From a virus: a stretch of DNA of 44,803 bases. A program made the position numbers and the translations under genes. Location: positions 1 through 44,803 of IMG/VR virus record IMGVR_UViG_3300029952_000052; one strand, 5' to 3'. The notes beneath the pieces were generated by a model that saw only the letters and a list, made by a program, of their open reading frames with translations, was not told where the DNA came from and searched no databases. Of the stretch, positions 25,881 to 32,235 are shown piece by piece. How positions within the stretch are numbered: position 1 is the first letter of the stretch; each line of letters opens with the position of its first letter.

Positions 25881-26814
25881 AATGAATGTAACATATCAAA
25901 GGGTAGCAGACACCTTTTCAGGTGAAATCCACCGGCTCTTCTTATCTGAAGACAGTATGAAGGCGGAGTTCTCCAAACAGTTTTCTCATGTAGAGTTTGA
26001 CAGAACCATGCACGGTTCTACCCTTCTCTATAAACTCTTTCGTGACTGCTGGTATGCGACCGGCCCTGAGGTCAAGTGTGAGCCTACAGGCTACGACCGG
26101 TTGTTCGTCTGTCGCAAGCTCTACCATCTTCTCGATTACAATCTGTTCACTCAGGTTCTCCTCAACCTTCAGTCGTACGCTGGCATGTCTTACTACACTG
26201 AGGGTGCCATGAAGGAGATGGACGCTCTCAAGGAGTCGTGGCCGAAGGATGCGAAGCTGAACCCCTTCGAGCCCAAAGTCAAGATGGTGAAGAACGCTAC
26301 GACCGATGAGGAGAAGCGTTACAACAACCTGCTGAGCACGCTCAAGGGTCTGAAGATTATCTCGCAGTTCACTCCGCAGGTAAGCTTCCGCATCAGCCCC
26401 ATGGGTTCGACGCCAGCGTTCGCCGACTCTCGCAACATCTCCATGATTGGAATCGGTGGCGACAAGTATCTCAAGACCTTGCCCAACCTCAGCCCCTTCT
26501 ACATCCACTGGGCACCGGGCACGACGCCGGAGATGGCTAGGTTCAGCCTCACTGGGTTTACAGTGGAGGGTATCGCATACCCATTCATTTCGAAATCGGG
26601 GGGTGAGATTCTGCAAGAGGTTCTGTTCGCCCGGAAGATTATGGCGGAGGTCTTCGCTCATCATGACATCACTGCTGAAATGTGTGTGATGGTACCCCGC
26701 ATGAACTCCGTATTGATTGTTACGGACAAGGAAGGTATTCACTTGAAGGCTGCGTTCGACAAGCTGAAGGTACAGTACCCGATGCTTGAACTCGCAGAGG
26801 GAGGTCGTGTATGA
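25867..26814 (+). CDS. hypothetical protein, 315 aa
   Basis: Overlaps the recombinase-like gene by 14 bases. A globular protein with mixed helices and strands, rich in Met, Phe and Tyr. No motif was recognised. Codon use is optimised like the replication genes, suggesting a core phage protein. Confidence 0.6.
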   Translation: MESNEMNVTYQRVADTFSGEIHRLFLSEDSMKAEFSKQFSHVEFDRTMHGSTLLYKLFRDCWYATGPEVKCEPTGYDRLFVCRKLYHLLDYNLFTQVLLNLQSYAGMSYYTEGAMKEMDALKESWPKDAKLNPFEPKVKMVKNATTDEEKRYNNLLSTLKGLKIISQFTPQVSFRISPMGSTPAFADSRNISMIGIGGDKYLKTLPNLSPFYIHWAPGTTPEMARFSLTGFTVEGIAYPFISKSGGEILQEVLFARKIMAEVFAHHDITAEMCVMVPRMNSVLIVTDKEGIHLKAAFDKLKVQYPMLELAEGGRV

Positions 26815-26900
26815 TAAAGAAACTGAAGTTCTGCATCGGTTATGCGTGGGCTGCTTGCCGTATGACTTGGGACATGTTGAAGACCCTCGGCAAAGGCTAA
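26811..26900 (+). CDS. possible small peptide, 29 aa
   Basis: ATGA overlap with the previous gene, preceded by GAGGGAGG. Basic and aromatic (IKKLKFCIGYAWAACRM); it may be membrane-associated. Short, so uncertain. Confidence 0.4.
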   Translation: MIKKLKFCIGYAWAACRMTWDMLKTLGKG

Positions 26901-26922
26901 CGAAAGAAATTCAAAATAAGTG

Positions 26923-26950
26923 TTTACTTTCTCGAACTTCGTAGTATTAT
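26923..26950 (+). promoter_or_regulatory. promoter before the tRNA region
   Basis: TTTACT (26923-26928), 16 bp, TATTAT (26945-26950). The context AAAATAAGTGTT and GTAGTATTATGTA is shared with promoters at 33823 and 31894. It heads the transcript leading into the tRNA genes. Confidence 0.75.
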
Positions 26951-27020
26951 GTATAAGAAGTCGCTGCCGGAGCCATCTCTGCACACGCACATGGCCGGGG
27001 CAAGACAAAAGGAATTGAAA

Positions 27021-27110
27021 ATGAACCGTCTCTCACACAACACGACCCTCGGACTAAGCTTGTATTACCTGCTTAGCAGCGGCCTCGTGCTGTCCGACAG
27101 ACCCTCCTAA
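27021..27110 (+). CDS. possible leader peptide, 29 aa
   Basis: AAGGA upstream of the ATG; a 29-residue ORF (NRLSHNTTLGLSLYYLLSSG) between the promoter at 26923 and a terminator-like hairpin at 27136. The layout resembles an attenuator leader, with Leu, Ser and Tyr rich in the peptide. Function not shown. Confidence 0.4.
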   Translation: MNRLSHNTTLGLSLYYLLSSGLVLSDRPS

Positions 27111-27135
27111 CAAGAGCAAGGTTCAAGGATACACG

Positions 27136-27164
27136 AAGCCGCCCGAAAGGGTGGCTTTTAGTTT
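27136..27164 (+). terminator. terminator or attenuator hairpin
   Basis: AAGCCGCCC pairs with GGGTGGCTT around a GAAA loop, followed by a T-rich run. It stands between the short ORF and the first tRNA. Confidence 0.75.
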
Positions 27165-27165
27165 T

Positions 27166-27252
27166 GGGCAGATGCGTGAGTGGCTAAAACGGGCTGGCTG
27201 TAACCCAGCTTCCCTAGTGGATTCGGAGGTTCAAATCCTCCTCTGCCCACCA
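27166..27252 (+). tRNA. tRNA-Tyr (GUA)
   Basis: Acceptor GGGCAGA pairs with TCTGCCC; anticodon arm GCTGG-CTGTAAC-CCAGC gives anticodon GTA; a long variable arm as in bacterial Tyr tRNAs; T arm GGAGG-TTCAAAT-CCTCC; CCA encoded. Confidence 0.9.
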
Positions 27253-27263
27253 AAATTGAATAC

Positions 27264-27351
27264 GCAAGTAAGGCGACTATCGGTTGGTCGCACCGGGCTG
27301 TAAACTCGTTGCCCTAAAAAGCCGCTGGGGGTTCGACTCCCTCTACTTGCA
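27264..27351 (+). tRNA. second tRNA-Tyr-like (GUA)
   Basis: Acceptor GCAAGTA/TACTTGC and D stem GCGAC/GTCGC are perfect; the anticodon loop CTGTAAA gives GTA, with one mismatch in the stem; long variable arm; T arm GGGGG-TTCGACT-CCCTC. No encoded CCA, unlike the other tRNAs here. Confidence 0.75.
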
Positions 27352-27360
27352 CTTTCGTGA

Positions 27361-27403
27361 CTACCGACCTCTTTAAGTAGAGGTATCTCTTGGAGGTCGG
27401 TAG
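27361..27403 (+). promoter_or_regulatory. RBS-sequestering hairpin of the GIY-YIG gene
   Basis: CTACCGACCTC (27361-27371) is perfectly complementary to GAGGTCGGTAG (27393-27403), with a 21-nt loop. The GGAGG Shine-Dalgarno (27392-27396) is inside the stem, and the ATG follows 4 bases later. Translation would be blocked when transcribed from upstream. Confidence 0.82.
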
Positions 27404-27407
27404 GTTC

Positions 27408-28022
27408 ATGACATTTTTCACAGTGTATCGAACACAGAATCTGGTGAACGGGAGGTACTACTTCGGCGTCCATAAGACCAAAGACCCCTACGATGGGTAC
27501 CTTGGGTCGGGTAAGATTTTGAAACGCGCAATAATAAAGTACGGTGAGCCAGCGTTCATCAAGAATCTCTGCTTCATCTTTGACAATCCAGAGGAGGCTT
27601 TCGCTAAGGAGTTTGAACTAATTGAAACGTACCGGCAAGATTCGCTTTGCTACAACCTGAGACAAGGTGGAAGTGGGGGGTTTGATTGGATAAACCGGGA
27701 AGGCAAAGCAGATTATTCAAGGGCAGCGAAAATGTCTCACGGAAGTAAAAGTAAAAGAGACCCCAACCACTATATGAAGATGGTTGAAGGTAGAAGGAAA
27801 AAGGGGTACGGAGTTGCCCCCCAGTTCATAGGCATCTGGTCAGGACGTAAGCATACATCTGAAACCAAAGCCAAGATGGCGTTGGCAGCAAGCTTGAGAG
27901 TTGGTGAAAAGAACTCGCAACATGGGACTTGTTGGGTAACAGACGGTGTTACAAATATGAAGGTGAAGCAATCAGACCTGTCCACGTACCTTGTGGGTAG
28001 TTGGAAACGAGGAAGAGTATAA
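27408..28022 (+). CDS. GIY-YIG homing endonuclease
   Basis: A 204-residue Seg-like protein: TVYRTQNLVNGRYYFGVHKT is the GIY-YIG core, with a region like NLCFIFDNPEEAFAKEFELI and LCYNLRQGGSGG typical of the family. The C-terminal GRKHTSETKAKMALAAS is a NUMOD3-type DNA-binding segment. It lies between tRNA genes and overlaps the next gene in TAATG. The start at 27408 follows the RBS hairpin; the track-length frame from 27390 is unlikely. Confidence 0.85.
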   Translation: MTFFTVYRTQNLVNGRYYFGVHKTKDPYDGYLGSGKILKRAIIKYGEPAFIKNLCFIFDNPEEAFAKEFELIETYRQDSLCYNLRQGGSGGFDWINREGKADYSRAAKMSHGSKSKRDPNHYMKMVEGRRKKGYGVAPQFIGIWSGRKHTSETKAKMALAASLRVGEKNSQHGTCWVTDGVTNMKVKQSDLSTYLVGSWKRGRV

Positions 28023-28240
28023 TGCAAGTCGTTCAAACGCTGTTGGTACAAGGGAACGCGCAACAGGTAGCTTGGCTCAACGTAGACCCGCGAGTGAAGA
28101 AGGGCTCCGTTGTTACGCTCAAGGACGAACCTGAGAGCGGTCAGTGGGAAGTAGCCGAGCAGTACATGAAGCAGGAAGCTTCGGACATCCAGCGTGGATG
28201 GGGCAACGACCTTCCCAAGTCGCAGCGGACTGAGCGGTAA
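28022..28240 (+). CDS. conserved phage hypothetical protein, 72 aa
   Basis: TAATG overlap with the GIY-YIG gene. The pattern QVVQTLLVQGNAQQVAWL, VKKGSVVTLKDEP and WEVAEQY is one I recognise from small proteins often found near phage tRNA genes; no function is known. Its distance from the GIY-YIG gene suggests the endonuclease was inserted in front of it. Confidence 0.65.
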   Translation: MQVVQTLLVQGNAQQVAWLNVDPRVKKGSVVTLKDEPESGQWEVAEQYMKQEASDIQRGWGNDLPKSQRTER

Positions 28241-28276
28241 TTAGCTTTTCCTGCTGTACGGTTTTTAGCTTTTTAC

Positions 28277-28361
28277 GCCCGGATGGCGAAATTGGTAGAC
28301 GCGGCAGACTTAGAATCTGTTGTCGCAAGACGTGGGGGTTCGAGTCCCCCTCCGGGCACCA
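28277..28361 (+). tRNA. tRNA-Leu (UAG)
   Basis: Acceptor GCCCGGA/TCCGGGC, anticodon arm CAGA-CTTAGAA-TCTG (anticodon TAG), long variable arm, T arm GGGGG-TTCGAGT-CCCCC, CCA encoded. Confidence 0.93.
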
Positions 28362-28484
28362 AGTTTGAACTTACTATCGTGAGACGATTGCACGCAGAAC
28401 CCCGTGTGATTGAGTGAAAGCTGTGGCAGGCGAATTGACGCTAAGGCGATAAGTAACTCAGTCGTTCAAAGTTTTACAAAGTAT

Positions 28485-28574
28485 GCGCGAGTGGTGGAAT
28501 TGGAAGACACAGCAGACTCAGAATCTGCCGTCCCGAAAGGGCAACTACGAGTTCGACTCTCGTTTCGCGCACCA
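28485..28574 (+). tRNA. tRNA-Leu (CAG)
   Basis: Acceptor GCGCGAG/TTCGCGC, anticodon arm CAGA-CTCAGAA-TCTG (CAG), variable arm with a GAAA loop, T arm ACGAG-TTCGACT-CTCGT, CCA encoded. The 120 bases before it hold no gene. Confidence 0.92.
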
Positions 28575-28587
28575 AAAGTTTAGCAAG

Positions 28588-28669
28588 GCCGATGTGGTGG
28601 AATGGCATACACAGGACACTCAAAGCGTCCCGCGAAAGCATACGAGTTCGACTCTCGTCATCGGCACCA
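28588..28669 (+). tRNA. tRNA-Leu (CAA)
   Basis: Acceptor GCCGATG/CATCGGC is perfect, anticodon loop CTCAAAG (CAA), class II variable arm, T arm ACGAG-TTCGACT-CTCGT, CCA encoded. One mismatch next to the anticodon loop. Confidence 0.88.
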
Positions 28670-28928
28670 AAGTTTAGTATTGCTCCTATGCTGGAACTGG
28701 CATACAGCTCTATTGTACATTGCGGGGCGGTGTGATTCGACCCCCATACGTGAGCCTTTTATCTCTCACGTCACATTTTCCCGAGAACGCAGTATGGCTT
28801 GGTAAGCTAGTTCCTAGTTGGCTCAAACAACCGGTACTAGCAAGAGACCTGTTCACATTGAAATAAATTGGCATCCGCATACACTGGCATTCGTGTTTTT
28901 GAACTTTCATACCCTAATTGAGGGTGTG
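28670..28928 (+). other. gene-free stretch between tRNA-Leu and HNH gene
   Basis: A 259-base region. The part from 28690 has a Leu-tRNA-like D-arm motif (TGGAACTGGCATACA) and a CCCC region, but no full cloverleaf. The rest shows no gene. It may be a decayed tRNA. Confidence 0.4.
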
Positions 28929-29471
28929 ATGAGACAATATCGAAACAAGTACAGTAAGGAAAGTCTGGAGCCCATCGTTAGGGACAGCCTATCGGTAGCT
29001 GGGGTGATTGATAAACTCGGATTGAAACAGGCTGGGGGTAATCATAGGCACTTAAAGTTACTTTTCAAAAGGTTCGAAATTGATACTTCCCACTTTACAG
29101 GAAGTATATGGAACCGGGGGCTCACCGCAGAGACAGACAAACGAGTAAACCGAGGGATTAGACAAAAGTACACAGACGATGAGGCTTTCTGTGAAAATTC
29201 ACTTCTTGGGAGTTCTCAACTTAAGCGGAGATTACTTAGGATTGGATGGAAGTATTGTTGTTCTCGTTGTGGGATTTCAGACTGGTTAAGTGAAAAGATT
29301 GCACTACATCTTGACCATATAAATGGTATCAATGATGACAATCGGCTTTGTAACCTTAGATTTCTTTGCCCAAATTGCCATCAACTAACAGGGACATGGG
29401 GTTCGAGAAACGCGGTCGTGGTGAAACGGCATACACACTACCTTGAGGTGGTAGCGGGGGCAACCCCATGA
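28929..29471 (+). CDS. HNH endonuclease overlapping a tRNA gene
   Basis: A 180-residue HNH nuclease: CCSRCGISDW, HLDHINGINDDNRLCNLRFL and CPNCHQLTGT are the usual zinc and HNH elements. A basic N-terminal half (ESLEPIVRDSLSVAGVIDKLG) may be a DNA-binding helix-turn-helix. The ATG at 28929 is chosen over the upstream TTG frame. The final 60 bases of the coding region lie inside the tRNA-Leu gene at 29412, so the last residues (VVVKRHTHYLEVVAGATP) are read from tRNA sequence. Confidence 0.82.
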   Translation: MRQYRNKYSKESLEPIVRDSLSVAGVIDKLGLKQAGGNHRHLKLLFKRFEIDTSHFTGSIWNRGLTAETDKRVNRGIRQKYTDDEAFCENSLLGSSQLKRRLLRIGWKYCCSRCGISDWLSEKIALHLDHINGINDDNRLCNLRFLCPNCHQLTGTWGSRNAVVVKRHTHYLEVVAGATP

Positions 29472-29497
29472 GAGTTCAACTCTCTCCGACCGCACCA
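29412..29497 (+). tRNA. tRNA-Leu (GAG)
   Basis: Acceptor GCGGTCG/CGACCGC, anticodon arm CTACC-TTGAGGT-GGTAG (GAG), variable arm GGGGGCAACCCC, T arm GAGAG-TTCAACT-CTCTC, CCA encoded. It overlaps the 3' end of the HNH gene. Confidence 0.93.
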
Positions 29498-29516
29498 AAG
29501 TTAAGTATTATACAGG

Positions 29517-29843
29517 ATGAAGCTCCATTGGAGTCAAGTCCTAGTTCGAAATAGATGCAAGGCACGTGAACCAGCGGCTCGACTTCGAACAGCTATGTTG
29601 GAAGCGGGGATACCACACAAGTGTGAACGCTGTGGGTGTCCTCCTGAATGGCGAGGCAAGCTGCTCGTACTTCAGATTGACCACATAGACGGCGACACTC
29701 TCAATAACGAGCCTGACAATGTTCGCTTCATCTGTCCGAACTGTCACTCGCAGACACTAAACTTCGGAGCCAAGAACCGCAACCGGCTCACTGAAGCAGG
29801 GTTCGATGATTTGTATGCTTGGGGAGGTGAGGACTATGAGTAA
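29517..29843 (+). CDS. HNH endonuclease, 108 aa
   Basis: A compact HNH nuclease: CERCGCPPEW, LQIDHIDGDTLNNEPDNV and ICPNCHSQT. It starts 20 bases after the end of tRNA-Leu, with TATTAT at 29506-29511 and only a weak ribosome-binding site. It is smaller than the HNH gene at 28929 but of the same kind. Mobile or free-standing. Confidence 0.85.
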   Translation: MKLHWSQVLVRNRCKAREPAARLRTAMLEAGIPHKCERCGCPPEWRGKLLVLQIDHIDGDTLNNEPDNVRFICPNCHSQTLNFGAKNRNRLTEAGFDDLYAWGGEDYE

Positions 29844-30006
29844 AAGCATCGTGTGCATTCTCGGCATTAGCACCTATGGTGGATTCGAAGCAAAGGACGC
29901 TACGCTGGATAAGCAAGCGGCTCATGAATGGCTGCAAACGGAAACAGCACCGGACACCATGGCTGTCTTCAAGCGGGTTGATTGGAATCTGGTACGGTCA
30001 AGCTAG
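29836..30006 (+). CDS. hypothetical protein, 56 aa
   Basis: GAGGTGAGG precedes the ATG, which overlaps the HNH stop. Small and mixed in composition (SIVCILGISTYGGFEAKD). Not recognised. It lies between two tRNA-Leu genes. Confidence 0.5.
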   Translation: MSKSIVCILGISTYGGFEAKDATLDKQAAHEWLQTETAPDTMAVFKRVDWNLVRSS

Positions 30007-30021
30007 GGCAGACAAAGTAAT

Positions 30022-30108
30022 GCCGGGATGGTGGAATTGGCAGACACATCGGCCTCAAAAGCCGCCGTTCGCAAGGACATGAGGGTTCGACCCCCTCTCC
30101 CGGCACCA
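30022..30108 (+). tRNA. tRNA-Leu (CAA), second copy
   Basis: Acceptor GCCGGGA/TCCCGGC, anticodon arm CGGC-CTCAAAA-GCCG (CAA), class II variable arm, T arm GAGGG-TTCGACC-CCCTC, CCA encoded. Same anticodon as 28588 but a different body. Confidence 0.92.
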
Positions 30109-30131
30109 AACAAATATTTGCAATAAATCTG

Positions 30132-30159
30132 TCCGAAACCGTGTTCACTCCGGTATACT
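30132..30159 (+). promoter_or_regulatory. promoter of the 30178 gene
   Basis: TCCGAA (30132), 16 bp, TATACT (30154-30159), closely like the promoter at 2157. GGAGG follows at 30166. Confidence 0.6.
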
Positions 30160-30177
30160 GTGGCTGGAGGCTTTTGG

Positions 30178-30369
30178 ATGCCAGCGACAGACCCCACCAA
30201 ACACATCAACGTTACGTTGCCCCATGAGGGCATCGAGTTCCTGACACGGGTACAAGTTTACCTGCGGGACAGGTATGGTCGTGCGGCCAGTAAAGCAGCA
30301 CGAGCCAACGTCTCCATCGCTTTGAACTCCATCCGCAAGGAACTTGAAACAAAGGAGCCACAGGCATGA
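30178..30369 (+). CDS. possible ribbon-helix-helix DNA-binding protein, 63 aa
   Basis: A 63-residue protein. The segment HINVTLPHEGIEFLTRVQVY, followed by a basic helix and then helix ARANVSIALNSIRKELE, could be a ribbon-helix-helix arrangement: beta strand, helix, turn, helix. The start follows GGAGG. A small regulator near its own promoter, but the family is not sure. Confidence 0.45.
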   Translation: MPATDPTKHINVTLPHEGIEFLTRVQVYLRDRYGRAASKAARANVSIALNSIRKELETKEPQA

Positions 30370-30473
30370 GAGTATCCGTCTATCCCATTCTAATCGAAGA
30401 AGGCAAGCCACCCGCGTTCAAAGAAATCAAGCTGCCCAAAGGGTCTCGCATCCTCGGTGGGGTTCAAGCGTAA
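30366..30473 (+). CDS. possible small ORF, 35 aa
   Basis: ATGA overlap with the previous gene. RVSVYPILIEEGKPPAFKEI, then a lysine-rich end and a stop at 30471. In a shifted frame the reading continues as an HNH-like fragment, so this may be the head of a frameshifted gene. Confidence 0.4.
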   Translation: MRVSVYPILIEEGKPPAFKEIKLPKGSRILGGVQA

Positions 30474-30636
30474 GGAAGGTCTCGGCTACTACTGGTCTCG
30501 GAACCGTTGGTGGCGGTTCGGTGTTGACGACTACCCCCCAGCCTACCGGGTGTTGTGCTCGAACTGCAACATGAGCGCGTATCGAGGCAATGGTGTGTGT
30601 ATTCACCAGCGAGGCAAGAATGAACCTACCAACTGA
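30457..30636 (+). pseudogene. HNH-like fragment
   Basis: A frame open to the stop at 30634 reads GYYWSRNRWWRFGVDDYPP, then YRVLCSNCNMSAYRGNGVCI. The C-x-x-C-N-M and later Cys-x-x-x-x resemble the C-terminal zinc part of HNH endonucleases (LCxNCNMAxxxxGxCPH). The N-terminal half is missing, or in the frame of 30366. A remnant or a frameshifted gene. Confidence 0.45.
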
Positions 30637-31117
30637 AATTCGTAGCTTCTCTGATGACTGGAGCTTCCTGTCTAACTTCTACCCGTGCAAGGTGGTGTTG
30701 GATGGTGTGGAGTATAGTTCGGTGGAGCACGCATATCAGGCGGCGAAGACGCTGAACCTCAAGGAGCGGGAGAAGTTCCTGTACGCTGGCGTCACAGCCG
30801 GTCGTGCGAAGCGGATGGGCGATGCCATCAACAAGTCTGGCAAGCGTCGTGCGGACTGGCTGGAGGTCAACAAGCCTATCATGCTCGACCTGCTCAAGCA
30901 GAAATTCTATCCGTCGATTTTACGTCGGAAGCTGCTCTGTACGTTCTCTGCGATTCTGATTGAGGGGAACTACTGGCACGACACGTGGTGGGGCGTGTGT
31001 GAAGGCACGTGCAAGGAGCACGGTCCCCATGAACCATATGGGGATAATATCCTAGGTCTGCAACTGATGGAGGTTAGGGCCTACTATGGAACAGGTGAAG
31101 GGTGTCTCAACCGTTAG
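30620..31117 (+). CDS. NADAR-family protein (YbiA-like)
   Basis: A 165-residue protein with the NADAR signature: SFLSNFYPCKVVLDGVEY, SSVEHAYQAAKT, then W..NKPIMLDLLKQKF, LIEGNYWHDTWWG and NILGLQLMEVR. Such proteins hydrolyse ADP-ribose-linked substrates; members from DarT1-NADAR systems remove ADP-ribose from guanine. In a phage this could reverse host ADP-ribosylation defence, which is inference. Length fits a full single domain. Confidence 0.85.
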   Translation: MNLPTEIRSFSDDWSFLSNFYPCKVVLDGVEYSSVEHAYQAAKTLNLKEREKFLYAGVTAGRAKRMGDAINKSGKRRADWLEVNKPIMLDLLKQKFYPSILRRKLLCTFSAILIEGNYWHDTWWGVCEGTCKEHGPHEPYGDNILGLQLMEVRAYYGTGEGCLNR

Positions 31118-31329
31118 GCTGCTACGCTCCTCCGCGACCTGCGAGGCACAGCGACTGGAGTTCCAGTTCCAAGGGCATTGATTGCGGCTTCCAGTCGGTC
31201 TATCTCAACCGCCAGTTCGTTTCGCAGCGTCTTGATGCCTCTGTCTTTCATGCCGGATAAAGCCTCGTGAGAAACGCGGAGGCGAACGATTTCAGCCGTA
31301 AGGTTGTCACGCAGGGTATTGATGTCCAT
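31114..31329 (-). CDS. small coiled-coil-like protein, 71 aa (paralogue of 31448)
   Basis: Antisense to the neighbours. AAGGAG lies 5 bases before the ATG at 31329. The N-terminus (DINTLRDNLTAEIVRLRVSH) resembles the gene at 31448 (NIESLRAEIATDIARLQAAY), so the two are paralogues. Predominantly helical with a basic end (PRRSRRSVAA). Unknown role. It overlaps the NADAR stop by 4 bases. Confidence 0.55.
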   Translation of the reverse strand: MDINTLRDNLTAEIVRLRVSHEALSGMKDRGIKTLRNELAVEIDRLEAAINALGTGTPVAVPRRSRRSVAA

Positions 31330-31351
31330 CACTACTCCTTTTACAATATCC

Positions 31352-31379
31352 AGTATACCTAACCATAGGTCAATGTAAA
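31352..31379 (-). promoter_or_regulatory. promoter of the 31114 gene
   Basis: On the reverse strand TTTACA (31374-31379), 16 bp, TATACT (31352-31357), upstream of AAGGAG and the ATG. It fits the window-wide pattern, this time on the - strand. Confidence 0.65.
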
Positions 31380-31389
31380 GTAAAATTTA

Positions 31390-31430
31390 CCCCCATGAGA
31401 AAACGGGATGGAGCCGGATTCTCATGGGGG
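31390..31430 (-). terminator. 12-bp hairpin between the two reverse genes
   Basis: CCCCCATGAGAA (31390-31401) pairs perfectly with TTCTCATGGGGG (31419-31430). Read on the reverse strand it is followed by an A/T-rich tract and would terminate the 31448 gene. Confidence 0.65.
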
Positions 31431-31447
31431 TTGGATCGTTCGTTGGT

Positions 31448-31741
31448 CTACGCCGCTTTAGACTGGGCTGCATTAACTTCCACAGTGGCGACAGCGGCCT
31501 TCTGCTTAGCCCAACGGGCCTTCTGCGAAGCAGAGATGCGTGCCCGAAGCTCGGGAGTCATCTCCCGACGGACACGGTGGATACCCTTCTTCTCACCCTT
31601 AGCAATCATCGTCCGGGTCGTCTTGCGGTGCTTCACAGGGGCATGGTTGGGGACTTCGCTGGAGTTGGCGAGGGCATCGTAAGCAGCCTGAAGCCTTGCG
31701 ATGTCGGTTGCGATTTCTGCACGTAACGATTCGATATTCAT
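31448..31741 (-). CDS. small basic helical protein, 97 aa
   Basis: The ATG at 31741 has AGGAG upstream on the reverse strand; the longer frame further out is rejected. N-terminal coiled-coil-like half (NIESLRAEIATDIARLQAAY), then a basic part and ELRARISASQKARWAKQKAA, a pattern often seen in small basic proteins of Acidobacteriota and Proteobacteria. A nucleic-acid-binding role is possible. It is a paralogue of the 31114 gene. Confidence 0.55.
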   Translation of the reverse strand: MNIESLRAEIATDIARLQAAYDALANSSEVPNHAPVKHRKTTRTMIAKGEKKGIHRVRREMTPELRARISASQKARWAKQKAAVATVEVNAAQSKAA

Positions 31742-31893
31742 TGAGGTTTCTCCTGTTTTTCTATACGTTCTCCCTTTTGCGTATGGGTCTGTAACCGAGG
31801 GCTGTGGTGTGTTCAACCACACTCCCAGTGACTGTGTAGATACTTGGTGTACCACTAAGGTTGCCCCCTCCCGTTGTTTTTTGAAAAATAGTG

Positions 31894-31921
31894 TTGCATT
31901 TTTCGGACTATCGGGTATTAT
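31894..31921 (+). promoter_or_regulatory. promoter ahead of the 32-kb structured RNA and tRNA-Pro
   Basis: TTGCAT, 16 bp, TATTAT, in an AAAATAGTGTTGCA context. The transcript would begin near 31928. It contains a 21-codon ORF (31929-31994) without a ribosome-binding site, then the structured element at 32020. Confidence 0.75.
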
Positions 31922-32019
31922 GTAGATATGAAGTTCACGAGTCCAAACCCGTCGTTCCCACCGTGCCCTACCCTGCACGGGCCTGACCTCTAGCGAGTTC
32001 AGCGTCCCGTGCGGCCTCG

Positions 32020-32131
32020 CCGGGATGTGAATGTGATTTTGATTTGGAGTCTAGCAAGTTCCCCGATAACACGCCCGAACCGTTCTCGCGAAAAGCGTAC
32101 GGTTCGGCTCTCCTTCAAAAGACCATCCCGG
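32020..32131 (+). ncRNA. candidate structured RNA closed by an 8-bp helix
   Basis: CCGGGATG (32020-32027) is perfectly complementary to CATCCCGG (32124-32131). Within it CCGAACCGT (32075-32083) pairs with ACGGTTCGG (32099-32107) around a nested CGC/GCG loop. An acceptor-like end helix plus a long arm recall a class II tRNA with an altered core, but the D, anticodon and T arms are not canonical. It sits just before tRNA-Pro and after a promoter. Confidence 0.5.
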
Positions 32132-32146
32132 TCACTATTGCTTTCT

Positions 32147-32223
32147 CGGAGAGTGGCCAAGATGGAAAGGCTCTGGTTTCGGGAACCAGAAATTCGTGAG
32201 TTCGAACCTCACCTCTCCGACCA
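32147..32223 (+). tRNA. tRNA-Pro (CGG)
   Basis: Acceptor CGGAGAG/CTCTCCG with the C1-G72 pair typical of Pro; anticodon arm CTGGT-TTCGGGA-ACCAG (CGG); T arm GTGAG-TTCGAAC-CTCAC; CCA encoded. Confidence 0.92.
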
Positions 32224-32235
32224 AACTTTTACCCT

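Noticed and set aside
28681-28752. tRNA-like sequence after tRNA-Leu (CAA)
   Set aside because: The D-arm motif and a CCCC region are present, but no anticodon arm with a T at position 33 and no T arm can be drawn. Listed only as a gene-free stretch.
31929-31994. 21-codon ORF after the promoter at 31894
   Set aside because: No ribosome-binding site and no recognisable content; likely chance.
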